Assembly: GCA_003665825.1 (NCBI GenBank)
Contig: QPFY01000005.1
Location: 372,001 to 436,000, forward strand
Reading direction: 5' to 3'
Source of the DNA: Microbotryum silenes-acaulis
Lineage: Eukaryota; Basidiomycota; Microbotryomycetes; Microbotryales; Microbotryaceae
DNA length: 64,000 bases
In this document: positions 32,977-43,235 of the stretch, one piece after another
Position numbering within the stretch: position 1 is the first letter of the stretch
How the letters are laid out: each line of letters opens with the position of its first letter
Program-made: the position numbers and the translations under genes
The notes under the pieces: generated by a model
What the model was told of the DNA's origin: nothing
Databases searched by the model: none
What the model saw: only the letters and a program-made list of their open reading frames with translations

Positions 32977-35900
32977 TCAAGCCATCCTCAACGCCCCGAG
33001 CGCCTGACTGAGTTTCTCGACCTTCCTCCTTGCCTCCATGATCAACTCCGCCTCCTCCGCCAACTTCTCCTCAACCTTGTGCAATTGCGTACCGCCCAAA
33101 ACCAGATTCCCTGCCCCACTTGGCCCCTCCGTTTTCTTCTTCTTTATCTCCTCCAACCCAGGCTTCAACAACTCGACCTTTTCCACCAACCGTTCGACCC
33201 TCGTCGTCAAACCCGGTCCATCCCCTTCCCCTTCTTTGCTCCCCTCAATCTCCCCCTCTAGCCTCTTCAACTCGTCGAACCACTTCCTCTCAAACGTCGA
33301 CACCGAAGGCGCATGCCTATCCATCAACCCTTGCAAGATCCGATCCGTCCTCTTGAGTAAAACCCCCTGCCTCTCTTTAACTTTACCAATCCGATCCTTC
33401 AACACCCTTTCTTCATCCCCCGCGTTCAAACTCGTATCCTGAATCAACCCCCCCGCAATAATCTTTCTCAACTCGTGCACTTTCGTCAATTGCCGCCCCA
33501 ATTCGGCCAATTGCAATTCGATCCTATTCTGCACCTGATCCGAAGCGTCGACCAAATCGCTCAACCTCGTTCGAAGAGCTTCAACGGATTTACCGATAAA
33601 TCTTAATGAGTCGGGGGTGACGGTTTCTAAAGCGCCTTTATTCGCGAGGGATTTGGGGACGACTTGACGAGGCAGAACGTGTTGGGACGACGAGGCGAGG
33701 ATTGAAGGTGTTTTGAACGGTGGTTCGAGTAGGGAGAGGTAAGGTGGTGGTTCGTTCGAGAGCCCTTTGCCGCGGTGGGTGGAGGAGGATAAGGTCGTTG
33801 AGGGTAAGAGGGAGGAATCGACTCGGAGTGAAAGCTCGATCGCGACGAGTTGCAATGACGAGGTGACGAGGAGCATCGTGTACCCTAGGTAGACGTCATT
33901 GATCAGATCCATACCCACAACAGGGACCGAAAGAGGCGTCGTCGCATCAGTCGTCGTCGAGTCATCGGATGCGGCGATGGGGTTGACGGTCTTGACGATC
34001 CATACGACCTGACTGGGTTCGCTCGCCCGTACGGCCTTGTTCATCTCGTGCGCTTGCTTCTCCTCGTCCTCTTGCCCCTCCTCCAACCTCGGGTTGAGCG
34101 TATCAACGAGGTCATCCAACCACCTCGATAGGACGATACAGTGCGACCCCAAGGGATGTTGGAGATAGATCGTATCGACGTAAAGTGGATCCTTGATGAA
34201 GGAAACCCAGCCGCCTTCCAACGTCATCGAAGCACGTGGTTGTTGTTCGTCCAACTCGCCTACCAAGCCCAAATCAATCGTTTCGTAAACGCACAAACTC
34301 GGCAGTTCGTCCAACGCGTCCTTCTCCTCCTCCTCCTCCCCTCTCAATTCGGCAGACCCCTCCTCCCACCTCGCCTCAACCTTTTCAACCTCCAAGCACA
34401 AATCCACCTTCCCATCCAGATAAGCGATCCCGACCACGCCCAAACCAATCTTGACCTCCTCGTTTCCCTCCCTCATCCGATCCTGCGGTTCATAATACAA
34501 ATACAACAAATCCGTCGCCAAATTTTCCAACTCGCAGTCCTCCCCGTGGTCCAATTCGATCGGTTCGGGTTGCATCAAGAACGGGCCTTGCACTTTGGGC
34601 GTTGCGTTGCCGGCACCGAAGCGTGGGGCCGTGAGATGAATGGGGTGATCTTTTAGCGAGTCTTGGATCGTAGGGTTGATGTTCATACCTTCCGATTCGA
34701 AATTGGACGAGGAGGCGCCGGCGCGACTGGCTTGTCGGACCAGTTGGTGCACGTATTGGAGTTGGCGAGCGTAGAGGGACGAAAGGTGCGGTGCGGCCGC
34801 AGATTTGGTCGGAGTCGAATTCTTCAGTGTCAGAGCCATCGAGTCCGACGTGGGCTCGGTGACGTTGAGGTAGTCGACTTTGGTAGAGACGAAGGAGGAT
34901 AATGCGTGGATGTACGAAGCGGGGACGGATCTGTGTATTTGGCACAACCGGACCGGACCGGATCAGCTCAATACAATGCCACCTGCGGTCAGAAGCGGCA
35001 AGACCTACGCCTTCTTGGGTAAAAAGGGGCAAATAGCGACTACGTCGCCATTCCTCATCAATCCAAACAGCGTCAAAGGACCCCAGTCGGCCTGGCCCCC
35101 ACCCAAGCACATGGCCACGGCTTTCTTGGCGTTCTTATCTTCGGCCGAGAAGCCGCGTGGCCCTCCTGATCGCTTGGACGGGGTCGAGCGAGACGTTTGT
35201 TGTGGTTGATCCTCGATGAAGGACAATGTTTGTGTGGGCTCTTCGACGTCGGTCGAAATGTCGTATTCGCGTATGGTGGAGTCGATCGTGAGCACGAGCA
35301 ATGAGGACGAGTTCGTTCCCCAGGGATGCCATAGAATTTGGGAGACGAGCGGAGAACCGGACAGTCCGTGGTAGTAGTGACCAACCAGAAGCGATCTGCG
35401 AGTGAAGATCGAATTGATCAGCGTGCATTATCGAGGATGCCCCCCCCCCCCAGCTGTGAAGCGGTCGGTGAGGAATCTGCCCAATTGTAAAACTGACCTG
35501 CACTCGACGGTCGATCCAACCATCGATGACGAGCCTTTCCTCGGCAGGACAACGACAGCTATCGAATGAGCGCCGACGACGGCGAGAAAAGTGTTGGTCG
35601 GGTTGAGCACGAGTTGCTGGATCTCAAAGTTGATCAGGGGCGTGTGGAGCACCTGGGCCGGGGAAGCGTGGGTCGCGAGCACACACACACGTCACGCGGA
35701 GAATCTCGTCAGCTAGTCGGGATAAGATTGAACGCATGTGATCGGGGAACTAACCTTGTACTCCCCTCGCTCGTGATGGGTCTCGTTCGCGTGCGGTCGC
35801 TCGTGCTGCATTCTCGCCTTGGCCTGATTCAGACTGGTGATCCTCAACTCGGTGCGCACAGCAACGATCAAGTCCCTGCCCGCCACCACGACCATCTTGC

Positions 35901-36231
35901 TCTGCCTTCCCAACCCACCCACTTGGGGCTTTTTCGAACGCGTAGATGCGAGTGCATTAACGGAGGAAGTCGCTGAAGAGGAGCGAGTCAGGCTCGGGCC
36001 GTGGCGACTCGTCTTGGGTGTGGTCGAGACGTTACCGAACAAGGATGGCCTCGAAGAAGAGGAAGATGCTTGAGCTAGTGGTGCGACATTCGAGTTGTGT
36101 TGTCCCAAGGCCGAAGTGCGATCGTGGTGGGGATGAGGACCCGGTCCAGACAGGGTCGATGACGCCGTCGCGGGCGAGTCGGGAAGCTCAAAGATGGGAT
36201 GGGACGACAGCGAGGATAGCCAGCTCGGCAT
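32977..36231 (-). CDS. NUP82: Nucleoporin Nup82 (Nup88 family)
   Basis: 990 aa. Cytoplasmic-face nucleoporin that anchors Nup159 and Nsp1 for mRNA export. Exons: 36231-35755, 35652-35498, 35395-35009, 34930-32977. A Ser-rich disordered stretch (residues 15-95) precedes a beta-propeller with blade-like repeats: MVVVAGRDLIVAVRT, INFEIQQLVLNPTNTFLAV, SQILWHPWGTNSSSLLVL and LTLFGLMRNGDVVAICP. The C-terminal 300 residues form coiled coil (TRLSDLVDASDQVQNRIE, HELRKIIAGGLIQD, VERLVEKVELLKPGLEEI). The order of propeller and coiled coil and the length fit Nup82/Nup88. Sequence identity in this family is low, so the call rests on architecture plus short motifs. Confidence 0.82.
35440..35451 (+). repeat. 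C12 homopolymer in NUP82 intron 2
   Basis: Twelve consecutive C on the plus strand, inside the intron 35497-35396 of NUP82. Confidence 0.9.
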
Positions 36232-36512
36232 GGTGAATGTGTTTGCTTTGACCGGTGCGGTTCCCGAGACTCGGGCGGCGTACGACGAACACGACAGCAG
36301 ACTGAGGTCAGCGTAGCACAAGCGCAAGGCCCAACTTTCGGGCAAGTCTCGTCGGGCATCAGATTTTGAGACGAGGTCGACTCAAATTTCCGCGCCTTTC
36401 TCGGTCCTTTCTCCCCCTTCCCCTTTTCCCCGGCTCCCCTCGGCCGTCCAGCACACCCTCGAATTCGCGCTCCTCCTCAGTACCCCTATCCTCGTCCCCC
36501 TCATGCTCTAGC
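36232..36512. promoter_or_regulatory. Bidirectional promoter region, NUP82 and RPR2
   Basis: 281 bp between divergent starts. The plus-strand leader is pyrimidine-rich (ctttctcccccttcccc around 36406). No defined element was recognised. Confidence 0.45.
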
Positions 36513-37663
36513 ATGGCTCGCAAGTCATCCTCGTCCCAGCCCAACGCTCACCCCGGCACCAAATCGCCCGCTGTGCCCACCGCTTCGACCCCCGTCGCTT
36601 CCAGGGATGTCTTGCAGAGGCTAAACTACCTTTATCAGGCTTCAACTCTGCTGGGCGGGAGCGCAAGCGGCATGCATAAGGAAGGAACAAGTCGGAGCAA
36701 GCGCAAGCACAAGAAAAAGGGGGAAGCTCGCAAGGGGAGTGATCCTACCGGCATGGGTGTGGGGACAGCAACGTTCCTCCCTACGCAGCCTTCAGCTGGA
36801 ACGGTTGCAGTGCAAAATGTCGAGCACTCGCACCCACCTCTCACATCGACCTCGGAACCAAATCCCAGCCAGCCGACGACGACCGCGACGAGCAAAGCAC
36901 GTGACTCGTCCACGGCCAAGCATGCTTCCACAGGCACGGACCATCACACGGTACGCGATCGCAAACGACGACGACGTTCGGCTAGATCGGAGGAGACGAG
37001 TCCCCAACAGTCGGGGATGGCCTTGCATGCGGTGTCGTGCTCGTTGGCAGGCTTGATGAACCTCGTCGCGCAGAAAGCGACCGTCAAGATGTGAGTCCCT
37101 GGTCGCTGCCTGCTCGATTCCGGTTGTCTCACATTGCGTTCGACGCATGCTCCCCAGGGACCCCTCGGTGAAGAGGACGGTGTGCAAAACCTGTCGATCG
37201 GTCCTCGTCGCCGGCATGTCCAGTTCAGTCCGGGTCAAACGTGAGCCTTTTCGGTTCTTCATACTCAGAGAGAGAGGCTGTGTCTTCTGACACCTTCCAC
37301 TTCTCGTAACCTTTTTTTTTGTCTTCAGGTTCAGGTCCGCATGGGCATCGGATCGTGCATACGTGTTTGGCATGTCGTACGACGCGCAAATTACCCGCTC
37401 CTCCGATCCGAGAAACGTCGCCGGTCCCCATCTCTGCCAACATAACATCAGATATTCTTCCAACCAGCTCAACTTCAGTCACCTCGATCGCATCGCCTCC
37501 TTCGATGAAAGCAATCATCGCGGAACATTCCCCACTGCCACCGTCCCCGCCGCCGGCGAAGAAGAAGAAGAAGATCTTGACGGCCAAGGAAGAGCGTCGG
37601 CTGCGTGACCCCGTCTTCTTTGAGCGCAAGGATCACGTGACCATTCCAGGCACACGGGTCTAG
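36513..37663 (+). CDS. RPR2: RNase P/MRP protein subunit Rpr2/Rpp21
   Basis: 331 aa, longer than usual. A zinc-ribbon subunit of RNase P needed for tRNA 5' processing. Exons: 36513-37090, 37158-37240, 37329-37663. Core signatures: VASRDVLQRLNYLYQAS near residue 30, then VKMDPSVKRTVCKTCRS and HRIVHTCLACRTTRKLP. The zinc ligands are Cys202, Cys205, Cys233 and Cys236. Between the helical part and the ribbon is an insert of about 120 residues, basic and Ser/Thr-rich. The C-terminal tail has a PPAKKKKKILTAKEERRLRD segment, likely nuclear/nucleolar targeting. Two tandem acceptors (cttcag, gttcag) precede exon 3. Confidence 0.88.
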
Positions 37664-38144
37664 AGCGTTTTTCTCCTTGGCTGGACTTGTTGTGTTTTGT
37701 TCACTGTTGTTTTCTTTGTATTTCGATTTCTTCAACTCTGCTACCTCTATGCCTCCGCTCAGCCACCAAATTTTGATGATGGAAGGAGGAGGCCACATGG
37801 CACAACCAGTCGACACGTCCGCTGATCAATTTCGAGGAGCTTCGTTCCCAGTAGTGTACGTGAGCAGGGGTCTTAGTCGGCTCGTGTATGTAGCAGAACT
37901 TTCTCCGAACATGCTCCGAACAGTTTGGACAGCACTGTTTGCGCTCCTCGACTGGTTTAGAGCCATGGTTCGCACGAGCCGGCGGCGCCGGTGTCGAGTA
38001 AGGCAATGAAGGAGGAACGACAGACGGAGCGACGTGGCAGGCAGCGCGACAGCACAATGCGATTACCACAATGAGTACATACAACAGCAGATATATATAT
38101 ATATAAACTCCTTCGATCCTGGAAATACTTTGACATGCTCCATC
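37664..38144. other. Convergent intergenic region with (AT)n
   Basis: It holds the 3' ends of RPR2 (+) and the 101-aa gene (-). It includes an AT dinucleotide tract at 38091-38105. No gene is supported. Confidence 0.5.
38091..38105. repeat. (AT)n microsatellite
   Basis: Seven and a half AT units, 40 bp beyond the stop codon of the minus-strand small gene. Confidence 0.9.
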
Positions 38145-38661
38145 TCAACTTCGTTTGGCGAGGTCCTGTTTGGTCTTTTCGATCAATCTCCGTAACTCGT
38201 CGTTCTGCACCTTGATTTGCTGATTCGGCGTAGGGCGAGACTCGTCCTGCGCCAACGGTTTCGGGGTAGGTTTGGAAGGGTCATTCTTCTCCGCTTCGAC
38301 TGTGGGAAGAACGAGGAGGGATTAGCTTAGCGCGTGAAATCACTGAGAATAGGGCCGCCCATGTAGTAAGGGAGCATGGCCGAACGGCGTCGCAAGCGCA
38401 GGGACTGACTTGTAGCTTGATACAGAGTGTCGTACGCCTTCTCAGTCGCATTCGAGAACGTTCCATGTAGGTTTTCTACTCCTTTAACGAACGTGGGCGA
38501 GTCCAACAACTGCAAGACGTGTGCACAGGCAAGGGGAAACGATGAGCAGCTGACTCGGGACGACGAGTGGCGATCGAGCCATGGACAATGGTCAGTCGTA
38601 CGATACTCACCTTTTTGGTCAGGAGAGCCACGAGTTGCGCTCTTACGAGTGGACCCAGCAT
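38145..38661 (-). CDS. Small protein of unknown function (101 aa)
   Basis: I do not recognise it. Exons: 38661-38611, 38509-38410, 38299-38145, all with good splice signals and consistent phase. It begins MLGPLVRAQLVALLTKK, an amphipathic hydrophobic/basic segment. This is followed by LLDSPTFVKGVENLHG, an Asn/Lys/Pro linker, and a C-terminal charged helix (VQNDELRRLIEKTKQDL). The frame stays open about 160 nt upstream of the chosen ATG but has no earlier ATG there. An additional 5' exon giving a longer N-terminus (with TELKQKLRNAQLELG) is therefore possible. It could be a small organellar or complex-subunit protein, but nothing in the sequence fixes this. Confidence 0.55.
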
Positions 38662-39210
38662 GGCGAAAGAGGTTTGCAAACGGCCGTACGGAAAGCGTTG
38701 TGCGAGTGTTGAGGGTGAGCCTGAGACGCTCCCACGATCGCGAAGCGCCAGCGGGGACAAGCCAAGGGGTCCGAGCTCAAGTTGGGCATTGCGTAGCTTC
38801 TGCTTTAGCTCGGTTAATGACCTATCATAGCGAGTAGAACACTATTCAACTAAAGACGCAGATTCAGTCTAGTCGGCCTCGAGCGTCGCCGTCTCATCGA
38901 TTGTATGCAGGAGACTGTGAAATAGGAGCTGAATCCCAATGTTGCAGCGGTGCGGCGTTCGGTACTACGACCCGGAACTTGCCCCTCGCGCACTTTCTTC
39001 TCCTCCACTCATTCGAATCAAGTATGCCTACCAACATTACTGCCCTTCAAGCAAGGCCACCCACCCCCTCCCATGATTCCACACATCATTTCAAAGGCGA
39101 GGCGAATCGTCGGAGCCTGATCGTGGAGTCGGATCTGAAGAGCTCAGACAGTGGCGGTGTGGGAAGAAGACACGCATCTGTATGGCCGACTGGTTCGCAC
39201 GCATATGCTT

Positions 39211-39272
39211 CTCGCTAGTGCAGGACACGGCCACGCATTCACTCGCTAGTGCAAGACACGGCCACGCGTTCA
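39211..39272. repeat. 31-bp direct tandem repeat, two copies
   Basis: Copies 39211-39241 and 39242-39272 differ at two positions (29/31 identical). The shared core includes ctcgctagtgca and gacacggccacgc. Confidence 0.92.
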
Positions 39273-39301
39273 GTGGGACTGCCACTGCGCACGATCGAAG
39301 T

Positions 39302-39314
39302 GGGGGGGGGGGGG
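39302..39314 (+). repeat. G13 homopolymer
   Basis: Thirteen consecutive G, 30 bp after the 31-bp tandem repeat. Confidence 0.9.
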
Positions 39315-39798
39315 CGGTCACCTGACCTTTATGGCAATCGACCAAGACCCGGCGGCCGTCAGTCGTATGAATCACTTCGAGCTCCAAGACCGAGACACTC
39401 TCCAAGAAGCCCTACGGAAGTCGGTAGTGGGTTTCAAAAGGGCGTGCTTATTACGGCCCAATGCAAAATCACTGGTTCGCCCTACTGTCCCCGGGTCTCG
39501 AATCTCGTTCATGCCACCGCACTCCATGGCTCATTTCCCCATTGGGACAATGGCGCGGAACCGAGTCGGCCTAGACGCAAACTCACCCTACAGCTACTTT
39601 GATTGAACGAGACCTACCTACAAAGTTAGGTACATCAAGGAGGCATACAAGCTACTAGTACACAAGCTACTTACCTGCACAAGGTTTGTAGTTAATCAAG
39701 CATAATAGCCATCGTACCACTGGGGCTTAGCGCTCGAGTGAATCAGCTCACGTTAATTAAGCGACGCATAGAACATCGACTGTGCGATCGCTGCTCAA

Positions 39799-39822
39799 CA
39801 AATAAATAAATAAATAAAAAAA
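39799..39822 (+). repeat. (AAAT)n microsatellite
   Basis: About four AAAT units running into seven A. Confidence 0.85.
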
Positions 39823-40590
39823 GGTTGGCTGACGGTCAAGCGTTTTTAGCCCCTTGCAGCAACGCCGCGCGGAGCGGCAAGGGGCGTCGATTGCGCCCTG
39901 AGTCGGCGAGTCGGCGCGGCCGAGCTCATTCAGAACCAGACTTCTATACAACTTCGACACACCAGGGGGGGACTCGCTGTGAACACGCTTTCCTACTCAT
40001 TTCCCTGCACCTTCTCTCTCGACTTTGCTTACTCTGAAACGTCCCCGTCGCTCAAGCCTCACAAGCAAGAGTCCGACGCAGCTCGATTCAAGGCGAGCGA
40101 TCGCTTGTCCAAAGGGGCCGAACAATCGTCCCGGTTTCCGCAGTCCGCACGCTGCCCCCAGCGGCCGATCATCGTCAACCAGCCGGAACAACTGAGTCGC
40201 TCAGTTCGACAGGAACTCGACTCATACTGTCGCAGAAATGTTCTCGAGTGGTAACTGATGATGACCACGACTCAGTCCAATGAACAGGGACGAGAACAGA
40301 GTGGCCAGAGACTAAGGGACAGACTCGCGGAAGGCTAGAAAGTGAAGCGTAAAGCTAATAAGGAGAGAGATTAGAGACTAGTAAAGTAGGGAGATTGAGC
40401 GACTAAGGAGTGAATGACACGCCGCTAGGCTCAATCCCAAGTACCATAATAGGAACAATAATCAGATGAAGGACGGGACAACCCATATGACCATATACGA
40501 ATGACACATACCAACAGGCTCACAGAGGAGTCACTATTTACCGATTTCCGTCCACTATCACTTTGGGCCGGTGCCTAAATCACAGGCGGC

Positions 40591-42097
40591 ATGAACTCGA
40601 CAGCATCAACCTCAGCGATCGATCCGCACGGCCGCAGCGTGTGGCCCGTGGACCAGCCGGAGGTACGGCCGCTCGTCGCTTTCGGTTACTTCAGTCTCAT
40701 CTCGTTATTGGCAGGTTTCCTCGCCCTCCGGGGACGATCGCTATGGCTCAAGTTCAATTTCGTTCAATCTTTGTGTTTCCTCATCCTGCTCGATGCCTAC
40801 GTTTTCGTATATTTCATGGGCATTCTCGTGCTCGGCATTGGCACGTCGGCTTTCAAGCTTGGTTCGGGGACGAATGCAGCGTGCGCGCTTGCAATCTGGT
40901 GAGCATGCCGTGCTGCTCCTGAGCATGAATACAAGTACCACATGATTTATGGTAAATTGATGTTCGCTAGGTGATGTGTACTCGTGTACTCGGCAGGCAA
41001 GATGTTGATTACCTTATTCCTGAGTAAGGGGAAAGCTTCAACCTCTTTGCAATTCCGAGCTGCCAGCGCTGACATTTTCACTCGGCCCGGTCACAGTGGA
41101 ACGAGTCCATCTCGTACACTCGATCACTTACGAAGGCCACATCTCGCGATGGCACTCTCGGTGGTACTTGGCCGATGTGGCTTCCTCGTGCTTTGGGTCG
41201 TCGAGGCGGTACTTTTGATGCTCGGACGTTACCATGAAATTCGTCAAAACGACGGGGCCTGTCGTATCGGGCTCAAGCTCTACTCGACGGCGACGGGGCT
41301 CACGATTGATGTCTTGACCAATGTGTTCCTCACCGCGGCGTTCATTATCCCCGTCTATCGATCAAAGTTCTCGCGCGCCCGGCGACTGGCTCGGAAAAGC
41401 TGCATCGCAGCCCTCGCAGCCCTCGCATCGACATTTACCAATATCATCATCCTCTCGGTGTTGCACGGCCGGGAGCTGGCATGGGTTTGTTTGGGCTCAT
41501 GCAGCTTGGATGGTGAGCGGGTCCTCTTGTCCACTCTCTTGAGCATGGGTTCCCCAGTTGACCAACCAAACTCGATTCCTGGGCCGCGCAGTTGCAATCA
41601 ATTCCGCCATCATCTTCTTCATCACTTCCCCGTCACAGGATGAGACCGATACCGACACTTCTTCCAAGACGTTAGTGGCCCCTCTTCGTACGAGCGTCAA
41701 AGCTGTCCCGTCTGCCTTCGGACGATTCCACTCGTTCGGCACAAAGAAACCATGGTCCGCTTCCTCGTCAGGCGGAATTCACGTCTGTTCCGAAGTCGTC
41801 TGCGTGGTGGACAACCCTACTGAGGAACCCCTCGATTGCGAGATGGGGTTGGGAAAAGGTGATTTCTCAGAACTTTCACCTAGGATACATGGCTCCGCAC
41901 CCCAGACCCCGTCGCCGACCAGAGTCGAATCGTTCGATTCGGTGCGAGACGTACGGAGAGCCGAGTGGCCGCCGACCAGCAAGATGTCGGATTTCCATTC
42001 GATCCTAGATTCCCCGAGAGAGGAGGATGAGATTGTGTACGGCGAAGATATCAAGTTTGCAGCACCTCGCAAAGGGGATGATATAACACTGGTCTAG
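40591..42097 (+). pseudogene. Seven-transmembrane paralog C, apparently broken
   Basis: A diverged copy of the A/B family. Exon 1 (40591-40898) has TM1 and TM2 (FGYFSLISLLAGFLALRG, LLDAYVFVYFMGILVLG). The next exon (acceptor CTAG, 40971-41023) is the only choice whose length keeps phase, but it opens with an in-frame TGA. It then gives VYSAGKMLITLFL, equivalent to the end of TM3. Exon 3 (from 41097) begins ERVHLVHS as in A and B. It then loses one nucleotide near 41155-41185: RWHSRWYLAD and GFLVLWVVEAVLLML lie in different frames. From TM4 to the stop the frame is intact. The intron before TM6 is absent here, and the last intron (41513-41591) is kept. The acidic tail ends in VYGEDIKFAAPRKGD. 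Two defects argue for a pseudogene; a sequence error is the alternative. Confidence 0.65.
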
Positions 42098-43235
42098 ATA
42101 GCTGGGAGCTCAAAGTGGATAATTGAAGAATCTTTGGCGCGCAATGCCAGCCAGCGTGAGCGCGGCCGATGCCTAGTGAGATTCATACATACAATGGGCG
42201 ATCGATGCACGGAGTTGTTTACCACCGATCGGCCGCCGTCATATGTGCTCTCAGGCCCTGGGGTGTCGAGAGTCGAGATCTCTGGCGAGCCACGTGTCAC
42301 ATGGGTAGAACCCCAGACCGCAAGGTGCGCCCAGAAAGACCGACTCGGATTCGAGGTTGCTCCGACCTGCGAAGTCCGGTGGTAACTCGTCGCACCCCTG
42401 CATAATGCTTCACGGGTCCCCACCATCATCGTCCGTCGACCCCAATGGCCTCTCGACTAGATATCAAGATTCTTCGTAATTGTCGGTGACGAGGGCCAAC
42501 TCAAATTCGGACCAGGGCTCAGGGGCTTTTTGCGACGGGTTCGGCTGCGGAAGTCCGCGGGAAACACAAGTTCGATCACGCTCAAATTTCGCGCGTGCCG
42601 GCATCGGACGTACATCGCAAGTTCTCGGATACCTGTGGTGTCTTGAGTCGTAAGGTAATAAGGTGGCAGCATGTCATCGACCCCCAGAACACCTCTCAGG
42701 ACCATGTATGGCGCCTTGGACCCGATTGAAAGCCGCGGTGCCAGCGCTCTTCACACTTGGTTACCTCCTGTTCCTCTCAATCCTAGCTTGATCCATGGCG
42801 CTACGAGCACGCGGGCCACAGTCAACCTCATGCAGACGAATATTCTTGGTTTTTTGGGACGCCTTCGTCTTCGCATTGTCCGCCACAGGCTATGCCCCTC
42901 CTAGATGAGACCTCCTCGGTAGTAACGCCACACTGGCGCGAATGGGGTCTGTCGCCTACGCTTCAGCATCCATTCGACGATCACAGGTCTGGCGATGGAG
43001 GTCCTCCACAACATTTACGGGAGCAACCCCCCATTATCTCATGGTGCGGGGGAGAGAAGAATGTATTAATCGGTAAAATACTCGAATACTGTGCCATTAT
43101 CTTGACATTGGTTGCACAATAACAGCAGAAGCATCAACACATTGTATCCAATTACAGGCGATAGAGTTGGGATGTTTAAATTTCCTTCATTCGAACGGCA
43201 ATGTCGAACCCCGATTCTAATAGCACTCTCCCTCC
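42098..43235. other. Intergenic region containing a 7TM-like remnant
   Basis: 1.1 kb after paralog C. Apart from the fragment at 42708-42908 I see no coding feature. It also holds the 3' end of MDJ1. Confidence 0.45.
42708..42908 (+). pseudogene. Degenerate fragment of a 7TM gene (TM1-TM2)
   Basis: One frame gives LFTLGYLLFLSILA, a TGA stop, then SMALRARG, and later FLVFWDAFVFALSATGYA. These parallel FGYFSLISLLAGFLALRG and LLDAYVFVYFMGILVLG of paralog C in order and spacing. The stretch between fits better in another frame (ATVNLMQTNILGF versus KFNFVQSLCFLIL). Nothing resembling TM3 onwards follows. Short hydrophobic stretches can match by chance, so this stays tentative. Confidence 0.4.

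Larger units (their letters stand above)
38662..40590. other. Long intergenic region with repeats
   Basis: 1.9 kb without a supportable gene. It contains a 31-bp tandem duplication (39211-39272), a G13 run (39302-39314) and an (AAAT)n tract (39799-39822). Two plus-strand ATG frames, 39024-39218 (64 aa) and 39331-39606 (91 aa), have no motif or splice-consistent extension and are left uncalled. Confidence 0.5.

Noticed and set aside
39331..39606. 91-aa ATG frame in the 1.9-kb intergenic region
   Set aside because: No recognisable motif, begins near a G13 run, has no splice-consistent partner exon; transcript evidence would be needed.
40997..41023. Alternative exon 2 of 7TM copy C starting after CGGCAG, which avoids the TGA
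   Set aside because: It needs a phase-1 upstream exon, but exon 1 ends in phase 2 at its only good donor, so it would introduce a different frameshift.
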